This document shows positions 1 to 12,127 of a stretch of 64,000 bases of DNA, piece by piece. This stretch comes from Symbiodinium natans. Taxonomy: Eukaryota > Sar > Dinophyceae > Suessiales > Symbiodiniaceae. The DNA lies in the NCBI GenBank assembly GCA_905221605.1, contig CAJNDS010002263.1, positions 357,501 through 421,500 of the forward strand, given 5' to 3'. The position numbers and the translations under genes are program-made. The notes beneath the pieces were generated by a model. That model was not told the DNA's origin, did no database searches, and was given only the letters and a program-made list of their open reading frames with translations. Within the stretch, counting starts at the first letter, position 1, and the number at the start of each line of letters is the position of its first letter.

Positions 1-128
1 AACACCAGTTTGAAACATCAGAGGTATTCAGGAGCAAGATGTACTTCAGTGACAGCAGGCTTAGCCTGTCCAAGCTGATGTGGCTCGCAGATCGGAGGTA
101 CCAGTATTGGCTGTCAGGAAGGTTGCTT

Positions 129-130
<2 letters not shown>

Positions 131-165
<35 letters not shown>

Positions 166-352
166 TGTGCGTGTCTGTGTGTGTGTGTGTGTCTGTCTCT
201 GTCTCTGTCTCTGTCTCTGTCTCTGTCTCTGTCTCTGTCTCTGTCTCTGTCTCTGTCTCTGTCTCTGTCTCTGTCTCTGTCTGTGTGTGTGTCTGTGTCT
301 GTGTCTGTGTCTGCGTCTGTGTCTGCGTCTGTGTCAGTGTCTGTGTCTGTGT
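131..352. repeat. (GT)n / (TCTGTC)n compound microsatellite
   Basis: A (GT)n run passes into about 100 bp of pure TCTGTC hexamers (roughly 190-282) and back into interrupted GT. The Val/Cys/Ser-only reading frames across it on both strands are repeat artefacts, not genes. Confidence 0.95.
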
Positions 353-3150
353 GTAAAGACGGTTTAGTTCCGGGGTTCGGGATGTTTCAGGCTTGTTGGA
401 TGCATGGGGACTTAGGGTTGAGTGCAGGGTGCCGGGACCAGAAGTTGACTGAGGGCTTCGACCTTGGGGGGACTGGGACTGGGAGGCCTGCATTCGCTCT
501 GATAGGGCTCAAGTTTAGGGTTTTAAGAGGCCTGGTTTCAAAAAATGGGGTCAGGGTTTAGGAACCCTTGGGACTTCATGCATGACAGTTGTTGAAGGCC
601 CAGCTCATCCTTCACAGGCAGGTTCAAGGCTAGTCTTACTCTAAACCCACTGTCCACTGTGGCAAAATCGTAGAAATCAAGCCCGAAGCTGCCAAATTGA
701 GTTCTGCAGCTGTGCGCAAAGTTTTTGAAAGCCTCCGTTGCGCTGGGACGAGCGTCCTAGGCTCAATGCATCTTAGATCCTACCAGAAGAAGGGTGACAT
801 CGGAGTTCGGTTTAGGTTCATCTAACGCAGCTCCCCTGCTATTATCCCTCACCCATGCACAGCATCCCCCACCAGCCCATCTGGGGTGAGGCGTGAAAAT
901 TTCCATCGTCTACTACATGCTGGTCAGCGTGGCCATGATATGTTGCCTAGCTGCAGCTTGGGTTGAGGGTCTAGGGTTTATAGGCTTCAGGTGCGCAAGG
1001 AAGCCCCGAAAGCCCTGTAGTTCCCAAACCCTGCAAGTCTGAACAGTCGAAGCCCGACTGTCGAAATTTGCCAACCCGAAGCTCAATGTGGCTTAGGGTT
1101 TAGGGTATACAGGGTGTAGGGCTTAGGGTATACAGTTAGGGTTCGACAAAAGGGTGGGAGAACAGTGGTGCACTGGCCCGCCTGTGTTTCTGCAGTTGCC
1201 CTTTGTTAGGATTTGGACAGGCACGGCATTGCAATGGAATATAATGCAACCCTCACCCAAGATTCTTAGTGCTAATCCATTTAAATCCGCGACGCAGCAT
1301 GCCCCCGGAGCTGAGTTCAACTGATCGGTGCCTTCATTCGCTGGCACGTCCGCTTGGCTTAAGGCTTCGCTTGAGGTTTGTATAGAGTGTAGGAGAGAAG
1401 GGCGAAGGAATGCGAACTGTTTTCTTTGCATAGCAGGCATCGCTACATACTTGTGTGTCAGGTTGATAGATAGCTCTAAACCTAAACCTTTTTGTGGTGG
1501 CAGGAGGGGTGGGGACGGCTCGGGCGTCGGGTCCTCGACCGGAGGTTGCTGTGCATGGGGGGGGGGGGGGGGGTGATTCCAAAGATTGGAGTACCTTTTT
1601 TGGAGGGTCTCATACTAAGGATTGCAGTATGCGTTGGGGGGTCTTTATGGCTCACTCCAGCATGTACCATGCTTGGATATTGCATTGCAAGCACCCAGCG
1701 GCCCCAAAGCTTTCCTCTGAGCCAAAAGCTTGCCTCGACACCCTAAACCCTTCACTCTGTGATAGGCGGGTGGCAAGAGAAAAGGCAAAATTACCGATAA
1801 TCCTCATTGCGCTAGACCTAGAAGCTTCCATAACCCCGGGAATTGACGGCTCGGGGCCTCTGGTTGTAGGGAGGTCTCGGGTTCAGGGAAACTAACTACG
1901 CCCTAGGTCTTCTCGGTCACCCTCGGGATTGTGACGCTCATGCGAGTGCATACCGGACTTCTCTTCACTCGCGTGGACCAAGGACCGGGCTGCAACCCAA
2001 ACATCCACAGCACCATGTCATCTTTAGGTGATTTTATGCAGGCTTCAGCTAGAACTAGAGCGTGCACGACGAGGGTCGAAGGCTTGGGACGCCCCGCTTG
2101 CTTTCAAGGGTGTACAAGATTTACAAGGCTGGATTTGCGAGTTGTTCGGAAGCATCGGCTTCCCTTCCGTCGCAGGACTCGCCTTGATGTGCAGGCTGCT
2201 TGACTTCTCCTTTGCTCGAAGTAGTTGCTTTTTATGTCTCGCTTGAAGGCTTGCATTGCGTCGGGCATATGGTATGGCTATGGCTCAACGCTGAGGGACA
2301 CGATGGCAGGGGCCAGTCTCCGGCGTGGGTTTCAATGTCAGGTTGTGTTGCGATTCGGTACAATGCGGGTTTCTGGCGAAGCTCTTTTAGCTCCGGTGGG
2401 CAGTTCCGCTCGTGTCTACTAGAGAATGATTCGATGATGGTAACTGTCATTGAAATGAAACTGAGTGTTTTTTGCATCCAAGGTGGAATACGAAGTGGAC
2501 GGAATGCACGGAGATGGCCGAAGGCATTGCGGCTCAGAAGTGCGCACGTAAATCGGTAACTAGGCTTGCCCTCTAGGACCCTCGGAGCTCGGGCAGGAGG
2601 TGCAATTGCTGCATTCACCTGTTGAAAGCTCGAAGGGGGCACAGGGTTGTTGGGGTGCACGTGATGGGCTTGATGATCCTTTCTATGAAATACATCGCAG
2701 TGCTTCCTCCCGTGGAAAGAGGACACAGCTATGGCTTCGTGTAGGCTCCAAGAAGCCTCAAGTCCATGGCCCTAGTTGTAAGAGTCGAAAGCACGATGCC
2801 TTTGGAGCTTGACCCACGAAGATGTATTTTCATCGGGCCCCCCGCATGTCCACCCCCCAGTTGAAAGGCGTCACCTTGCAGCAAGCTGCAAGTCACTGGC
2901 GCCCTGGTCTCTTCAGTTTCGATTTCCGGCTCTCAGCGCTTTCAAGCGTTCGCTACTAGGGCTTAGGGGATGAAGGAGTGGAGTGGTACCAGAACTGCTG
3001 CTGTCATTTTGCCACCCTTCCCTGGCAACCAGCAGTAAGGTTTGTAGAGCTTGGCTTCATCGGCCCATAGTGTAGCCTACGCCAGAACTAGCCTCACCAT
3101 ATTTTTCAGTTTTAGGGATGGATTCTCCGACCACGGCCCAGTCTATGTGC
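353..3150. other. No recognisable gene; degenerate TTTAGGG spacer
   Basis: Scattered single TTTAGGG/CCCTAAA units (for example around 480-560 and 1095-1145), a 17-nt G run near 1558-1574, and a stretch at about 2020-2820 with little telomere-like sequence and several overlapping frames on both strands. None shows a protein family I recognise or a chain of exons with matching phases. Confidence 0.5.
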
Positions 3151-3232
3151 GTGTATCTCTATATATATATAACATATACATATATGTAATATGTATATAT
3201 ATATACATATGTATGCAAACGCATGTGATTCA
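3150..3232. repeat. AT-rich (TA/TATG)n stretch
   Basis: Alternating TATA/ATATGTA sequence, far more AT-rich than its surroundings. The same kind of island recurs at 3630-3800, 10915-10990, 11645-11700, 31119-31330, 34495-34585, 46565-46615, 47315-47400 and 53875-53915. Confidence 0.85.
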
Positions 3233-3629
3233 CATAGCTTTGATTTTAAAGTTATCTTTCAACTTCATGGGTATGCAAGTATACATGGCAATACACTACA
3301 AGTTTGCCAATGTAGACCCCAAGCATTGAGCGACCAGGTGGAGATGCCGGAGCATTCCAGAGCCTCAGAGCACACCCAAAGATACCCAGAGCCCGGAAGT
3401 CCAAAAGCGAGAGAGCTTCGACTTGCGCGAACCCAGACGTCCAAAAGCAATGACAGTCAATATAGGGGCTTTAATAATTAGAAATAAGGGAAACTACTAG
3501 TCATTATTCACGCCCCATGCCGGGCCGAGAGCGCACAATGTTGGAGCCCCCTAGTGTTGACGCACTGTTTGGGAAAACACCAAGTAGAGTTATATACTCA
3601 AAATTTGAACTGCGTAATAAACTAAATAA

Positions 3630-3800
3630 CAAATAGACATATACATATATACATACATATACATATACATATACAGATACATATACATATACATATACAC
3701 ACGTATATATGTATATATATATATATATATGTGTATATATATCTGTATATATATATACATATATTCATATATGCATATGTGTATATATATATATATATGT
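3630..3800. repeat. AT-rich (ATAC/ATAT)n satellite
   Basis: About 170 bp of ATACAT and TATATG variants, ending in a run of alternating TA. The reading frames rich in Tyr/Ile are repeat artefacts. Confidence 0.9.
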
Positions 3801-5337
3801 TTCTACACAAATTCGCTCGTGGATTCGTCGCATGCCTGGGATACTAGCTCAAGGTGCATCCCACTCTTGACCGACATCATGGGAGTGATGCCTGGCCGCT
3901 GCTAGTGGGAGGTTCAGGGTTTTGGGTTTAGGGTAGTTGAACCCTTCCGGTAAGAGGGTGGGGCCCTTTTGCTTCGTAGGTCTTCAGCCAGGATTTCAGC
4001 GCTAAACCTACACCCCCTAACCCCCGGCGCCATAGGAACTGAGCCTCCCAAAGCCCCTAAATCGCCCAAACAACCTCAAGCCCCTTCTTGGGGCACCTAT
4101 TATCACATGGGGGCCCTGTAAAATCAGCACCTCAGCTCCCCTAGGACGGCGCCCTGCTCTGCCTTCAACTGGGCATACGTCCTCGGCTTGATCTGCAGCT
4201 TGGCTGTGGGTTTTTGGAGGGCTAGAGGGCCTGGACGGCCTGGACTGCTCATTGCAGATTGTAACAAGAGACCGCGGAAGAGTCACAGGAGGGTTTTAGG
4301 GTCCATGCTGTACTCGTGTCTTTCGGGGTACCAAGGCAGTTAGTTCTCACCAGCAGACACCCACGCGAGGCCTTCTATCTTAAACCGATTGTAAGCCCTA
4401 CAGGACTAAACCCTACTCTGACCCCCGAACCATGAGCATTCTCAGGACCCTAATCCCTGGCAAAACTCCACAGCGCAGCTGCAGAGATCAACAAACCGGT
4501 ATGCCCAAGGTCACTTCAGGTTCGGAGGGATCTTTTGTTTGGGGCTTAGGGTTTGTTTTTAGGGCTTAGGGTACCTAGTTCAACAGCTCAACAGAAGTAG
4601 TGCAGGCAAGTCATTGGCCCTGTTACCCTGGACCAGGCCAACCGCTTAGGACTTTGTAACCTGCGTCGAAGCCCCAGTTATATTTTTGTTATTCAGGGTT
4701 TAGGTTTGGAGCTTGTTGCCGGCAGCCTCCTCAGTCCGTGCTTACAAAAGGGTTTGGAGCTTGCGCTGTTGAGCTTGGGTGCTGCTGAGTAGGTCACCTT
4801 TTGACCTGTCTTGGGTACTCCGCAAAACCCCCTCTCGCTGGTTCTTACTAGGGAATGAAGAAATTTACTTCGGCACTTTAGAAAGTCCCGGGTAGATAGG
4901 AGGATATAAGGTACCTAATGCCCTACAAACCATGTAACTACAATGGGAAGGTTGAACAAAAAGGGGAGGGAGGGTTTACTAAAAAAGGGGAGGACAAGGC
5001 CTCTTATCAGCTCTGCAAAAAATGACGTCCCCTTGTCATTAGGTACCCGCATGATGTTTGAAAGAACTTCCCGCGCCCGGAACTAAACCCCTTAACTTTG
5101 AGGAATGCTCCTTGAACCATACTACAGATGCTGCTGTGACTTAGGGTTATTTCCTGGATTGACGGCTTTTGGATTCTCTGAATTGTCAACAGAACTTCTG
5201 GGGGAGGGGATGACTCGATCAACCTTGGCTAGGTGCGGTCTGCGATGAACCCTGGAAAGCCCGGCCCTAGATCCCTATGTTTAGGGTGCAGGGTTGCCCT
5301 AACCGTTCCGTCGTATGTTTGTGTGTACCCTATGCAG
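3801..5337. other. Spacer with no recognisable gene
   Basis: Degenerate TTTAGGG units (3905-3935, 4545-4575) in otherwise unremarkable sequence. An 11-bp inverted repeat, GGTACCTAATG at 4910-4920 against CATTAGGTACC at 5037-5047, brackets about 140 bp and may be a small foldback element. An 89-residue minus-strand frame at 4017-4286 has no recognisable features. Confidence 0.5.
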
Positions 5338-5354
5338 ACCCAGACCGAGGCACC

Positions 5355-8300
5355 ATGGCCATCATCCTGAATTTCACTCTCCTGGCTGCCAGCATTGCGA
5401 TGCTGCTCCAGCCCCTTGCTCAATAAACACTCGGATCCCCGGTGCTACTCTTCCCTTTTCGTGTGTAGGCTTCGGATTCCTTTTTCTTGTAAGAGAGAAA
5501 ACGAGGGTGCGGGAACTTAGAGAAGCCTAAGCCCTAAACTACTACTAAGCCCTAAACAATCAGCACGCCCCTAAACAGCGCGTCATTCTGAACCCCAGAC
5601 GACTGGCACAGGTATTTCAACAGCACCAAGCACAAGCCTGAGTACCGGCAATACGCTTTCTACCTCCACGCGGTCGCGACGCCCCTGGGCGTGCAGTGAA
5701 GTGGGCTTTTGGGGGTGGCTTTCCGATAGGCTTACAGGTAGTGTTTATAGCTGCTCAACACGTCATGTGGCTGAAGGTGCCACAGCCGTTCATGCAGGTG
5801 CCTTGCCTACTTGCGTCTGTGTGCGAGCGTGAGAGTGAAACATCCTTATAGATCCCATAAACCCCAAAAGTCCGAAACGCGAAATCCACAGGGGCATCAT
5901 CTTCCTCACCTTCTTGGCCTGGAGTTTCTTAGCGCTGCCAGCGCTGGACCACATCGGGGCATCCTCAGGCCCTCCTGGCATCGTTTCATGGGGCCTTACT
6001 TAGGATCCGCTGCTTCCCCTGCCCAAACTACCCCTTGTAAAGTTGGGCTCGAGTGGGGGGCAGTGAGGGTGAGGGTGGGGGCAGTTCAGAATCCATGGGG
6101 GAGGCGTCCTGGCACTAGACTGGACAATAGGGTTCAGTCAGGGCAGTCAGGGTCAGGGGTTGTTTGCTATTCAAAAGATGCGCCTGTATAGAAACCCAAA
6201 GAGGGTGGCCAAATGCCGAGCCACTGAATACTGTTGACTGCTTTATTGTTCTGGCTTCAGCGTAACCTTTCGATGCCCTTCACCTTAGAACCCCACAGCA
6301 CCTTCCATGATGCAGTCGAGTGCGGTCTTGTCAGCTAGGCAAAAGAGGCCGAAACCCCAAACCCTGCTTGGAGGTTCATGGGTATTTATAAGCAGCGTTA
6401 TAAGCATGTATATAGTCACTATGGTTATAAGTAGGGTGAGAAGTCTGGGAACTGTAGCGTATATAGCCTTACTTAGGGTACGGATAGCCCTAGTTACTTG
6501 GAGGTTCATGGGACTTAATTTTAACGCTACGCGACCCGCCTCGGCCCGGCCCAGCGCATCCGCGTGAGCATGGTGATTCCGCAGCGCCCAAGTCGGGTTT
6601 AGGGTTCCGGGTTTATGGTTTATGGTCTGGGGTTTAGGGTTGAGGGTTAGTTTAGGATTGAGGGCTTAGGGCTCAAGGTTCTTGCTTTGGGGTTTAGGGT
6701 TTTTTTGGGTTTAGGGTTCAAGAGACGGTTCGGCTTGGATTGATCGTAGGGTTGAGCCAGGCCTCTCAGGGGGGGTAGGGGTGGAGGGGGAAGGGGGGCA
6801 GAGGGGAAAGGGGGGGGGGAGCTAAGATTGAAGGTTTCGGGTTTCGGTTACTCTTCGTCCCGGAGTTGAGCCTCGAAAACCGGGGGGCGAGGTGGGGGGG
6901 GGGTGGGGGGGGGGGTGGGGGGGGGAAAGGGGGGGGGGGCCCGCTGGGAGGGGCTTCAACTGCCTCTGGTTCCTGGCGAACCGTCCGCTTGCGGACCCCG
7001 GTTTCCCAGGGGGGGTACCCATTTGAGGCAAAAAAGGGGGGCCTCGGCGGATTTGCGGCCGTGCTCACACCAGTGAGCCTCCGGCCCTCAAGCCAGCGCG
7101 TCGGAGCAGGAAAACTCCGCCTTTCACAAACACCTTATGTGAGCAAGCGCCAAACCCCCAGCCATTCAATTAAGCAAGGGGAAAACCCTCGAGCCCAGCC
7201 GCTCATGTGGCTTTTGGGGGGGAGGGACTATGTGGGGGGGGTGGGGAGGGGGGTCGGTCGGGGGGGGGGTTAGGGGGGGGGGGGTAGGGGCGGGGGGGGT
7301 AGGGGGGGGGTGGGGGGGGGGGGGGGGGGGGGGTAGGGGGGGGGGTAGGGGGGGGGTAGGGGGGGGGCAGGGCGGGGGTAGGGGGGGGGGGGTAGGGGGG
7401 GGGGTAGGGGGGGGGTAGGGGGGGGGGTAGGAGGGGGGGGTAGGGGGGGGCAGGGGGGGGGGAAGGGGGGGGGGGGGGGTGTAGGGGGGGGGGGTAGGGG
7501 GGGGGGGGGTAGGGGGGGGGCGGGGGTAGGGGGGGGGGGGGTAGGGGGGGGCGGGGGGGAAGGGGTTTGGGCGGTGAAAAAGGGGGGGGCCCTGCTGGGA
7601 AGGGCTGCAACTGCCTCTGGTCCTGGCGAACCATCCGCTTGCGGACCCTGCTCACCTAGGGGGGGTACCCATTTGAGGCAAAAAAAGGGGTCCGAAAAAG
7701 GGCTTGGGGCTTGAAGGAGGATTTGGAGGGGGGTGCCTGTTCTGACTACCAATACACCTTCGGCCCGAGGCCTCGGCGGATAACCCAATCATAACTGTAC
7801 TTATCACCCCATTATCACCATGTTAGGGCACTTAAAGGGCCTATAAGTGGGTTAGGTACAGTTAGTTGGCGTAGAAGTACCATGAACCTCCAAGCAGGGA
7901 ACCCCCAAATGAACCTCCCCATGCAGACCCTGCGAAGCTGAACGCGCCCGGCTTGCCCCCCTCAGGCTACGCGAGTAGCGGACTGGGCGCCCCTCCGCCT
8001 GGGTTTCGCTGTTGTTTTTTTTTTTTTTTTTGGGGGGGGAGGGGGGGGGGGAGGGGGGGGGGGGAGGGAGGGGGGGTGGGGAGGGGGGGGGGTTAGGGTT
8101 TAGGGGTTTGGTTTTTGGGGGTTAGGGTTTAGGGGTTTGGTTTTTGGGGGTTAGGAGCTAGGGGTGGAGGCTTGGGGAGTTCGTTCTTGTGTTGGCCTGG
8201 GATTAGGGTTTAAGGACGCCTAAGGGGTTTTAGGTTTTTCAATGTCCTTTTTTTTGGGGGGGGGGGGTGCTTTAAGGGGTTTGGGCGTTTAGGCTTTTAT

Positions 8301-10664
8301 TCTATTCTACTATTGTGTTTATTGTTGGGGGGGGGGTACCCTGCTGTTTCGACCCCTCACAAACTTCTTAAACCCTTTCCTTGTGTTCCCCAAAATGCTT
8401 CACGTGGAAGCCCAGAAGAACCCTTTAAAACGCCAACTGTCTGAACTCGGCTGCCTTGATTCGGTTTTTTTGCCTAAAAAGGGGTTGTCAAGGGGTCCTC
8501 CCCCCCTCCCCACCCACCCGAGAAGGGGGTTTGGGTTGAAACAATGCAGTCAGCAAGTCCGGCCTCACAAAGAGTTTAAGGGGTGTCTAAAAGGTCTTCA
8601 CGGCAAGTTTTTTCAACTGCCCTACGGTTGCTCCTAAGAACCCTTAACCCTTCAACCCCTTCAACCAGAACTCCCTTGCTCCCCCCCCCCCCCTAAAAAA
8701 CCTAATTGAGAGGAGCCCACTGAGAAAAAATAGAAAATGCATGTTGTGAGAAGGATGCCCATGGGCCTAATATGAGGTAGGTTCGGGACAACGTCCTGTT
8801 AACGTGGCCAGCGCAGGTTTTGGGGATTTTTTTTTTTGGGGGGGGGGGGGGGGGATGTTCTGGGGCTTGGGGGCTTTGGCATTTGGGGATAGGGTTCAGG
8901 GTTTAAGCCCACAAGCAAAGCAGGCTCAGGGTTGGACCTTGGTCGCACACGGGCCTTCATGCTGTACCAACCTCCTGCCTTTCCAGAACTTCTCCAAAAA
9001 CTGGCTTTTAAAAATTCCTTCGCGCGACTGGGAGGCTCATATACATGACAAGATACGCGCGAAACACCTCCCTTCGTCGGGCGCCTCATTCTTTCATTCT
9101 TTGGAGCCGTCTCAGGCAACTACGACCCAGAGTAGGCCCTTCTTCCCTTTTGTTCGGATCTAGGTTCCCTTACAAGCCCAATGAAATCAAAAAGGGCTGC
9201 CCTTTCTATTCCTAAACCCTAACCCTAAACCCTGGAGCTGTATCGAAGGTAAGCTACGGCTACTGCCTGATGGTGGTGGGCATCTTGTTCCAGTCGGTCT
9301 CCGCCGCCCTGTTCTCCTTCATGCCTTTGGGCGATGAGATGACGGAGGACAGGAGTTTAGGGTTTGGTTCGGGGTTTTGGGGTTTAGGTTTTGGGGTTTA
9401 GGGTTTGGCTTGGGGGTTAGAGTTTCGGGGACACTTCAGCGCTCAACAGCCTCAGCCTTATAACTTGTAATTTAGAAGCCCCAAACAGTCCTAACTTCGG
9501 GTTCAGGGCAGGTTCCCACCGGTCCTGTCTGTAGGTAAAGGCACTTGTGTTATCGACCGTGCCCCTCTTCTTTCGTTCCCCTTAGCACCAGAAGACGCTT
9601 GTCACACTGCCGCAGAGCCTTGGAGGATGAGCGCATGTTCCACAAGTTCGCCAAGGAGCAGGCAAGGACGGGGCTGAGTGCGTGCTGGGCAGGCATACAG
9701 TGTGTGTGTGTGTGTGTTGTTTCCTACGGCTTTGGAGCTGCAGGTCGGATGACAGGTTTGATACTGCCCGCAGCCCAATCCCAGCTAAGCTTGAGAGCTG
9801 TTCTTCATGAAAGCCCACCTAGGACCTAGGACCCTGCCAAAGAAAGAAGCCCGAATGCATCCTGGCCTTTGGTGGTTTGAGCATCTGCTCCCTTTCGCAA
9901 TGCCCAAGGGTCACACGTTTTTCCCGTTTTTCCCCCGTCTTCAGGCGCACAACGCGCACATGGCCGCCGCGCAGCCGGGGCAGCCGGGGCCGCCAGGGCC
10001 GCCAGGGCAGCCGGTGGTCGGGGACCCCAGCAGATAGAAGGGTTCAGGGGATTCGGTCTCAGGGATTTGAAGGCTCTTTATAAGGGTTCATCTCGGATTT
10101 TCTCGTGATACGAATTGAGATGCAGAGCACAAAGCTTCTAGGATTCTTGGTGGACGGGTTTCAGACGCGGGCCGATTGACCGATCGCTCAGAGACAAGGG
10201 ATTGACACGGCTTTCGTCCGGACTTTCGTGCCTGCAAGTGCCCGAGCTCCTAGCCCACAGTTGTGGTTTTGTTGCGCTCGTTTAGCCGTTTAAGCCCTTG
10301 CGTGCTTGCTCTGCTGCGCATAGTGTCGCAGACAAGGGTTCCATCAGCATGTTTCTGAGTAGTAGTACATGCACGCGGCCTTACACAGATGCCTGCCATG
10401 CCAGGATGGGCCGGGTCTAGGCAAAAGCGCATGGCGCATGACCAGGGGACAAAGACTCAAATCGCCGCCTTCATGCTTGTGTTTGCCCCGGCCAAAGCAT
10501 GCCAGCACAGCTCGAACCTAAACGCATCAACTCGAGCACGCCAGGGCTACTATGGTGCTGCACCACCAGTACCCAATGCCGCCCAGCCGGGATACGGCTA
10601 TGGCTATGGCTACGGGCCCCAGCAAGGTGCTGCAGATTTGGGGCGTGGTGGGTTTAACTTCTGA
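5355..10664 (+). CDS. Four-helix membrane protein with Gly/Pro/Tyr-rich C-terminal tail (multi-exon)
   Basis: Not a named family I can assign. Exons read directly: 5338-5410 (ATG at 5355), 5612-5690, 5738-5784, 5892-about 5970, a probable loop exon at about 6525-6563, 9249-9352, 9616-9661, 9945-10013 and 10545-10664 (TGA). Except around the 6.5-kb exon, phases join cleanly with donors GC, GT, GC, GA, GC and GT and acceptors AG. The product begins with a hydrophobic helix (MAIILNFTLLAASIAMLL), has further hydrophobic segments (AFYLHAVATPLGVVFIAA, GIIFLTFLAWSFLALPAL, YGYCLMVVGILFQSVSAALF), then a charged stretch EDERMFHKFAKEQ, a PGQPGPPGPPGQP run and a GYGYGYGYG tail ending GGFNF. This is a tetraspan topology, as in claudin/MARVEL-type proteins, but no signature motif proves membership. 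The acceptor of the 6.5-kb exon is not visible because an in-frame TAA precedes it. Earlier exons before 5338 are possible. Confidence 0.6.
6363..6515. repeat. Dispersed AT-rich element bounded by CTTGGAGGTTCATGGG direct repeats
   Basis: The 16-mer CTTGGAGGTTCATGGG occurs at 6367-6382 and again at 6497-6512 in the same orientation, enclosing an AT-rich segment with several TTATAAG/TATAAG motifs. It lies in an intron of the membrane-protein gene, directly before the probable 6.5-kb exon. Confidence 0.6.
6770..6945 (+). repeat. G-tract region
   Basis: Runs of up to about 10 G separated by single A, T or C, inside an intron of the membrane-protein gene. Proline-rich minus-strand frames here are artefacts. 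Confidence 0.9.
7205..7595 (+). repeat. Long (GGGGGGGGTA)n-like G-tract array
   Basis: About 350 bp of G8-G14 runs separated by TA, TAG or C, resembling expanded TAGGG units. The short flanks before (6945-7030) and after (7590-7690) are near copies of each other: both contain CTGCAACTGCCTCTGG-like sequence, GCGAACC(G/A)TCCGCTTGCGGACCC and GGGGGGTACCCATTTGAGGCAAAAAA. The G array therefore sits within a duplicated intron segment. Confidence 0.9.
7780..7900. repeat. Inverted copy of the CTTGGAGGTTCATGG element end
   Basis: CCATGAACCTCCAAGCAGGG at 7880-7899 is the exact reverse complement of 6363-6382 minus its final base. It is preceded by AT-rich, palindromic-looking sequence (ATAACTGTACTTATC, GGGTTAGGTACAGTTAG). 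Related ends with small changes occur near 23833 and 24719 and, in the other orientation, near 30412. Confidence 0.6.
8014..8160 (+). repeat. T-tract/G-tract junction followed by G tracts and TTTAGGG variants
   Basis: Seventeen T then eight G, followed by G runs and two copies of a GTTAGGGTTTAGGGGTTTGG unit. It is one of at least seven T(n)G(n) junctions in the window. Confidence 0.85.
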
Positions 10665-10914
10665 GAGGCTCAGGTTGGGGGCGCAGATTTCCTTTAGCTA
10701 GTACATGTCGACCATGGTCCCAATAGCCTGTGCATACTCTGCCCGTGTTCCACGCATGTTCCTTGGCTGATTTGCCTGCTGCTGCAGTTCGTCGTGTGAG
10801 TGTTGGTTCTCAGGGGCTTCAGGGCTACTGACAGGCTGTGTGCTGGCCATGAGTCGGCTTTGGCTTTGAGCAAGAAGGGCCACTCCTGTATCTAGATACC
10901 CCGTTTACATACAT

Positions 10915-10992
10915 GCCAAATATATAAACATATGTAATATACGTATACATATACATACATATACACATGTATACATATACACATGTGTAAAG
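10915..10992. repeat. AT-rich (ATACAT)n stretch
   Basis: ATATAC/ATACATAT repeats directly downstream of the membrane-protein gene. Between the stop at 10664 and here lies a 61-residue, Gln-rich minus-strand frame (10698-10883) that I cannot support as a gene. Confidence 0.85.
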
Positions 10993-11950
10993 CACCTTAT
11001 GCGTGCAAATATTGCAGTCGCCCCTATATACCTGAGTCGCCTGAAAAAATCTCGTCATATAACCTTCCCCGTTTCCTCCTTAAGCCCCTTCTTGGCGCAG
11101 GTCAGACCCCTGCTTGGTGAGACGAGGGGCATCGGACATGTGAGTCGTAGCCCAAACCTTAGACCCTGAGCCCGCCCCCCCGAGATCCTGCCCTAACCCC
11201 AGATCGCAGCTCGAACATCTGCGACCGAGTCATGCAGAGGCGGCTGTCAAAAAGCTTGCTTTGGCGTGCACAGGCTCCGACTCACCGATTCTCAGTCCCA
11301 AGGTCCCGACTTTTGTACTTGGCTACTAGTGATGAGTGTTCATGGTTTCACGCGAAACGCATATAAGGTTGCACAGCAGAGTTCGTGAAGCCCGGCTAAA
11401 AGTTCAGAGCGTAAGGCTCAAAGGACACGCTGCCCAAAGCCTCCTAACCTGGGAGTTTCTTTGCTTTGCTGCTTCTGAGGCCCTTTGAGCACACTTGTTT
11501 CTCCCATCATGACTTGAGGATGTCTAGGACGCCCAGTTTCGCCCCAGATCCCTAATATCAGCCTTTCAACATACTATGTTTACCCTACACAGGACTTTGC
11601 TCCAGGCTGGGCTCCTTTTTGGTTAGACTTGTTTTGACAGCTTGCTTTTATACATGTATATATGTGTGTAGATATATATATGTGTGTGTATTTAATATGC
11701 AGTAATGTATATGTTTAAACGGAGCGAGGGGACGCGTTGGAAATTATTTAGCTTCTGTATAGTCGGGCTGGGGAGTGTTCTCGACTGAGGTCCTCCGTGA
11801 GCCGACACGAAACGGAGCCGCTTTTCGGGGTCAAAGCCGGCAGCCTGAACCCAAGCAGTTTGCAGCATGGAACACATGGCATGCTTGACCCCGCCTTGCC
11901 CAGCGGGACTCAATCCCATCTCGAATCTCCAAGTAGTTCCCAGCAGATGA
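10993..11950. other. Intergenic spacer
   Basis: No recognisable gene. It contains a short TATATG island (11645-11700) and otherwise ordinary mixed sequence. Confidence 0.5.
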
Positions 11951-11952
11951 AG

Positions 11953-11996
11953 GCCCTAACCCTAAACCCTAAACCCTAAACCCTAAACCCTAAACC
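11953..11996 (-). repeat. Interstitial telomere-type array (CCCTAAA)6
   Basis: Six near-perfect CCCTAAA units on the + strand. A TTTAGGG array of opposite orientation begins about 130 bp downstream. Confidence 0.95.
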
Positions 11997-12127
11997 AAGG
12001 GTCGCGTTTCTGTCTAAAGAGGTGGGGTTCAACGATGGCGCCAGCCCTTGGTGCTCCTGCAGATCGAAGGCCAGGGACTTCCTAGCCAGCAGAGGGATAT
12101 CTAGGACCCAGAGTAGGCCCTTAGTCC

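Noticed and set aside
131-367. Three overlapping Cys/Val/Ser/Leu-only reading frames
   Set aside because: Pure translation of the (GT)n/(TCTGTC)n microsatellite.
2232-2726. 164-codon minus-strand frame
   Set aside because: No domain, no exon-like boundaries, and overlapping plus-strand frames are equally open.
7203-7788. Proline-rich minus-strand frames of 150-172 codons
   Set aside because: Produced by the G-tract array, open in all frames.
10698-10883. 61-codon Gln-rich minus-strand frame after the membrane-protein gene
   Set aside because: Composition is suggestive, but there is no family match, no neighbouring exon, and it would be the only minus-strand gene.
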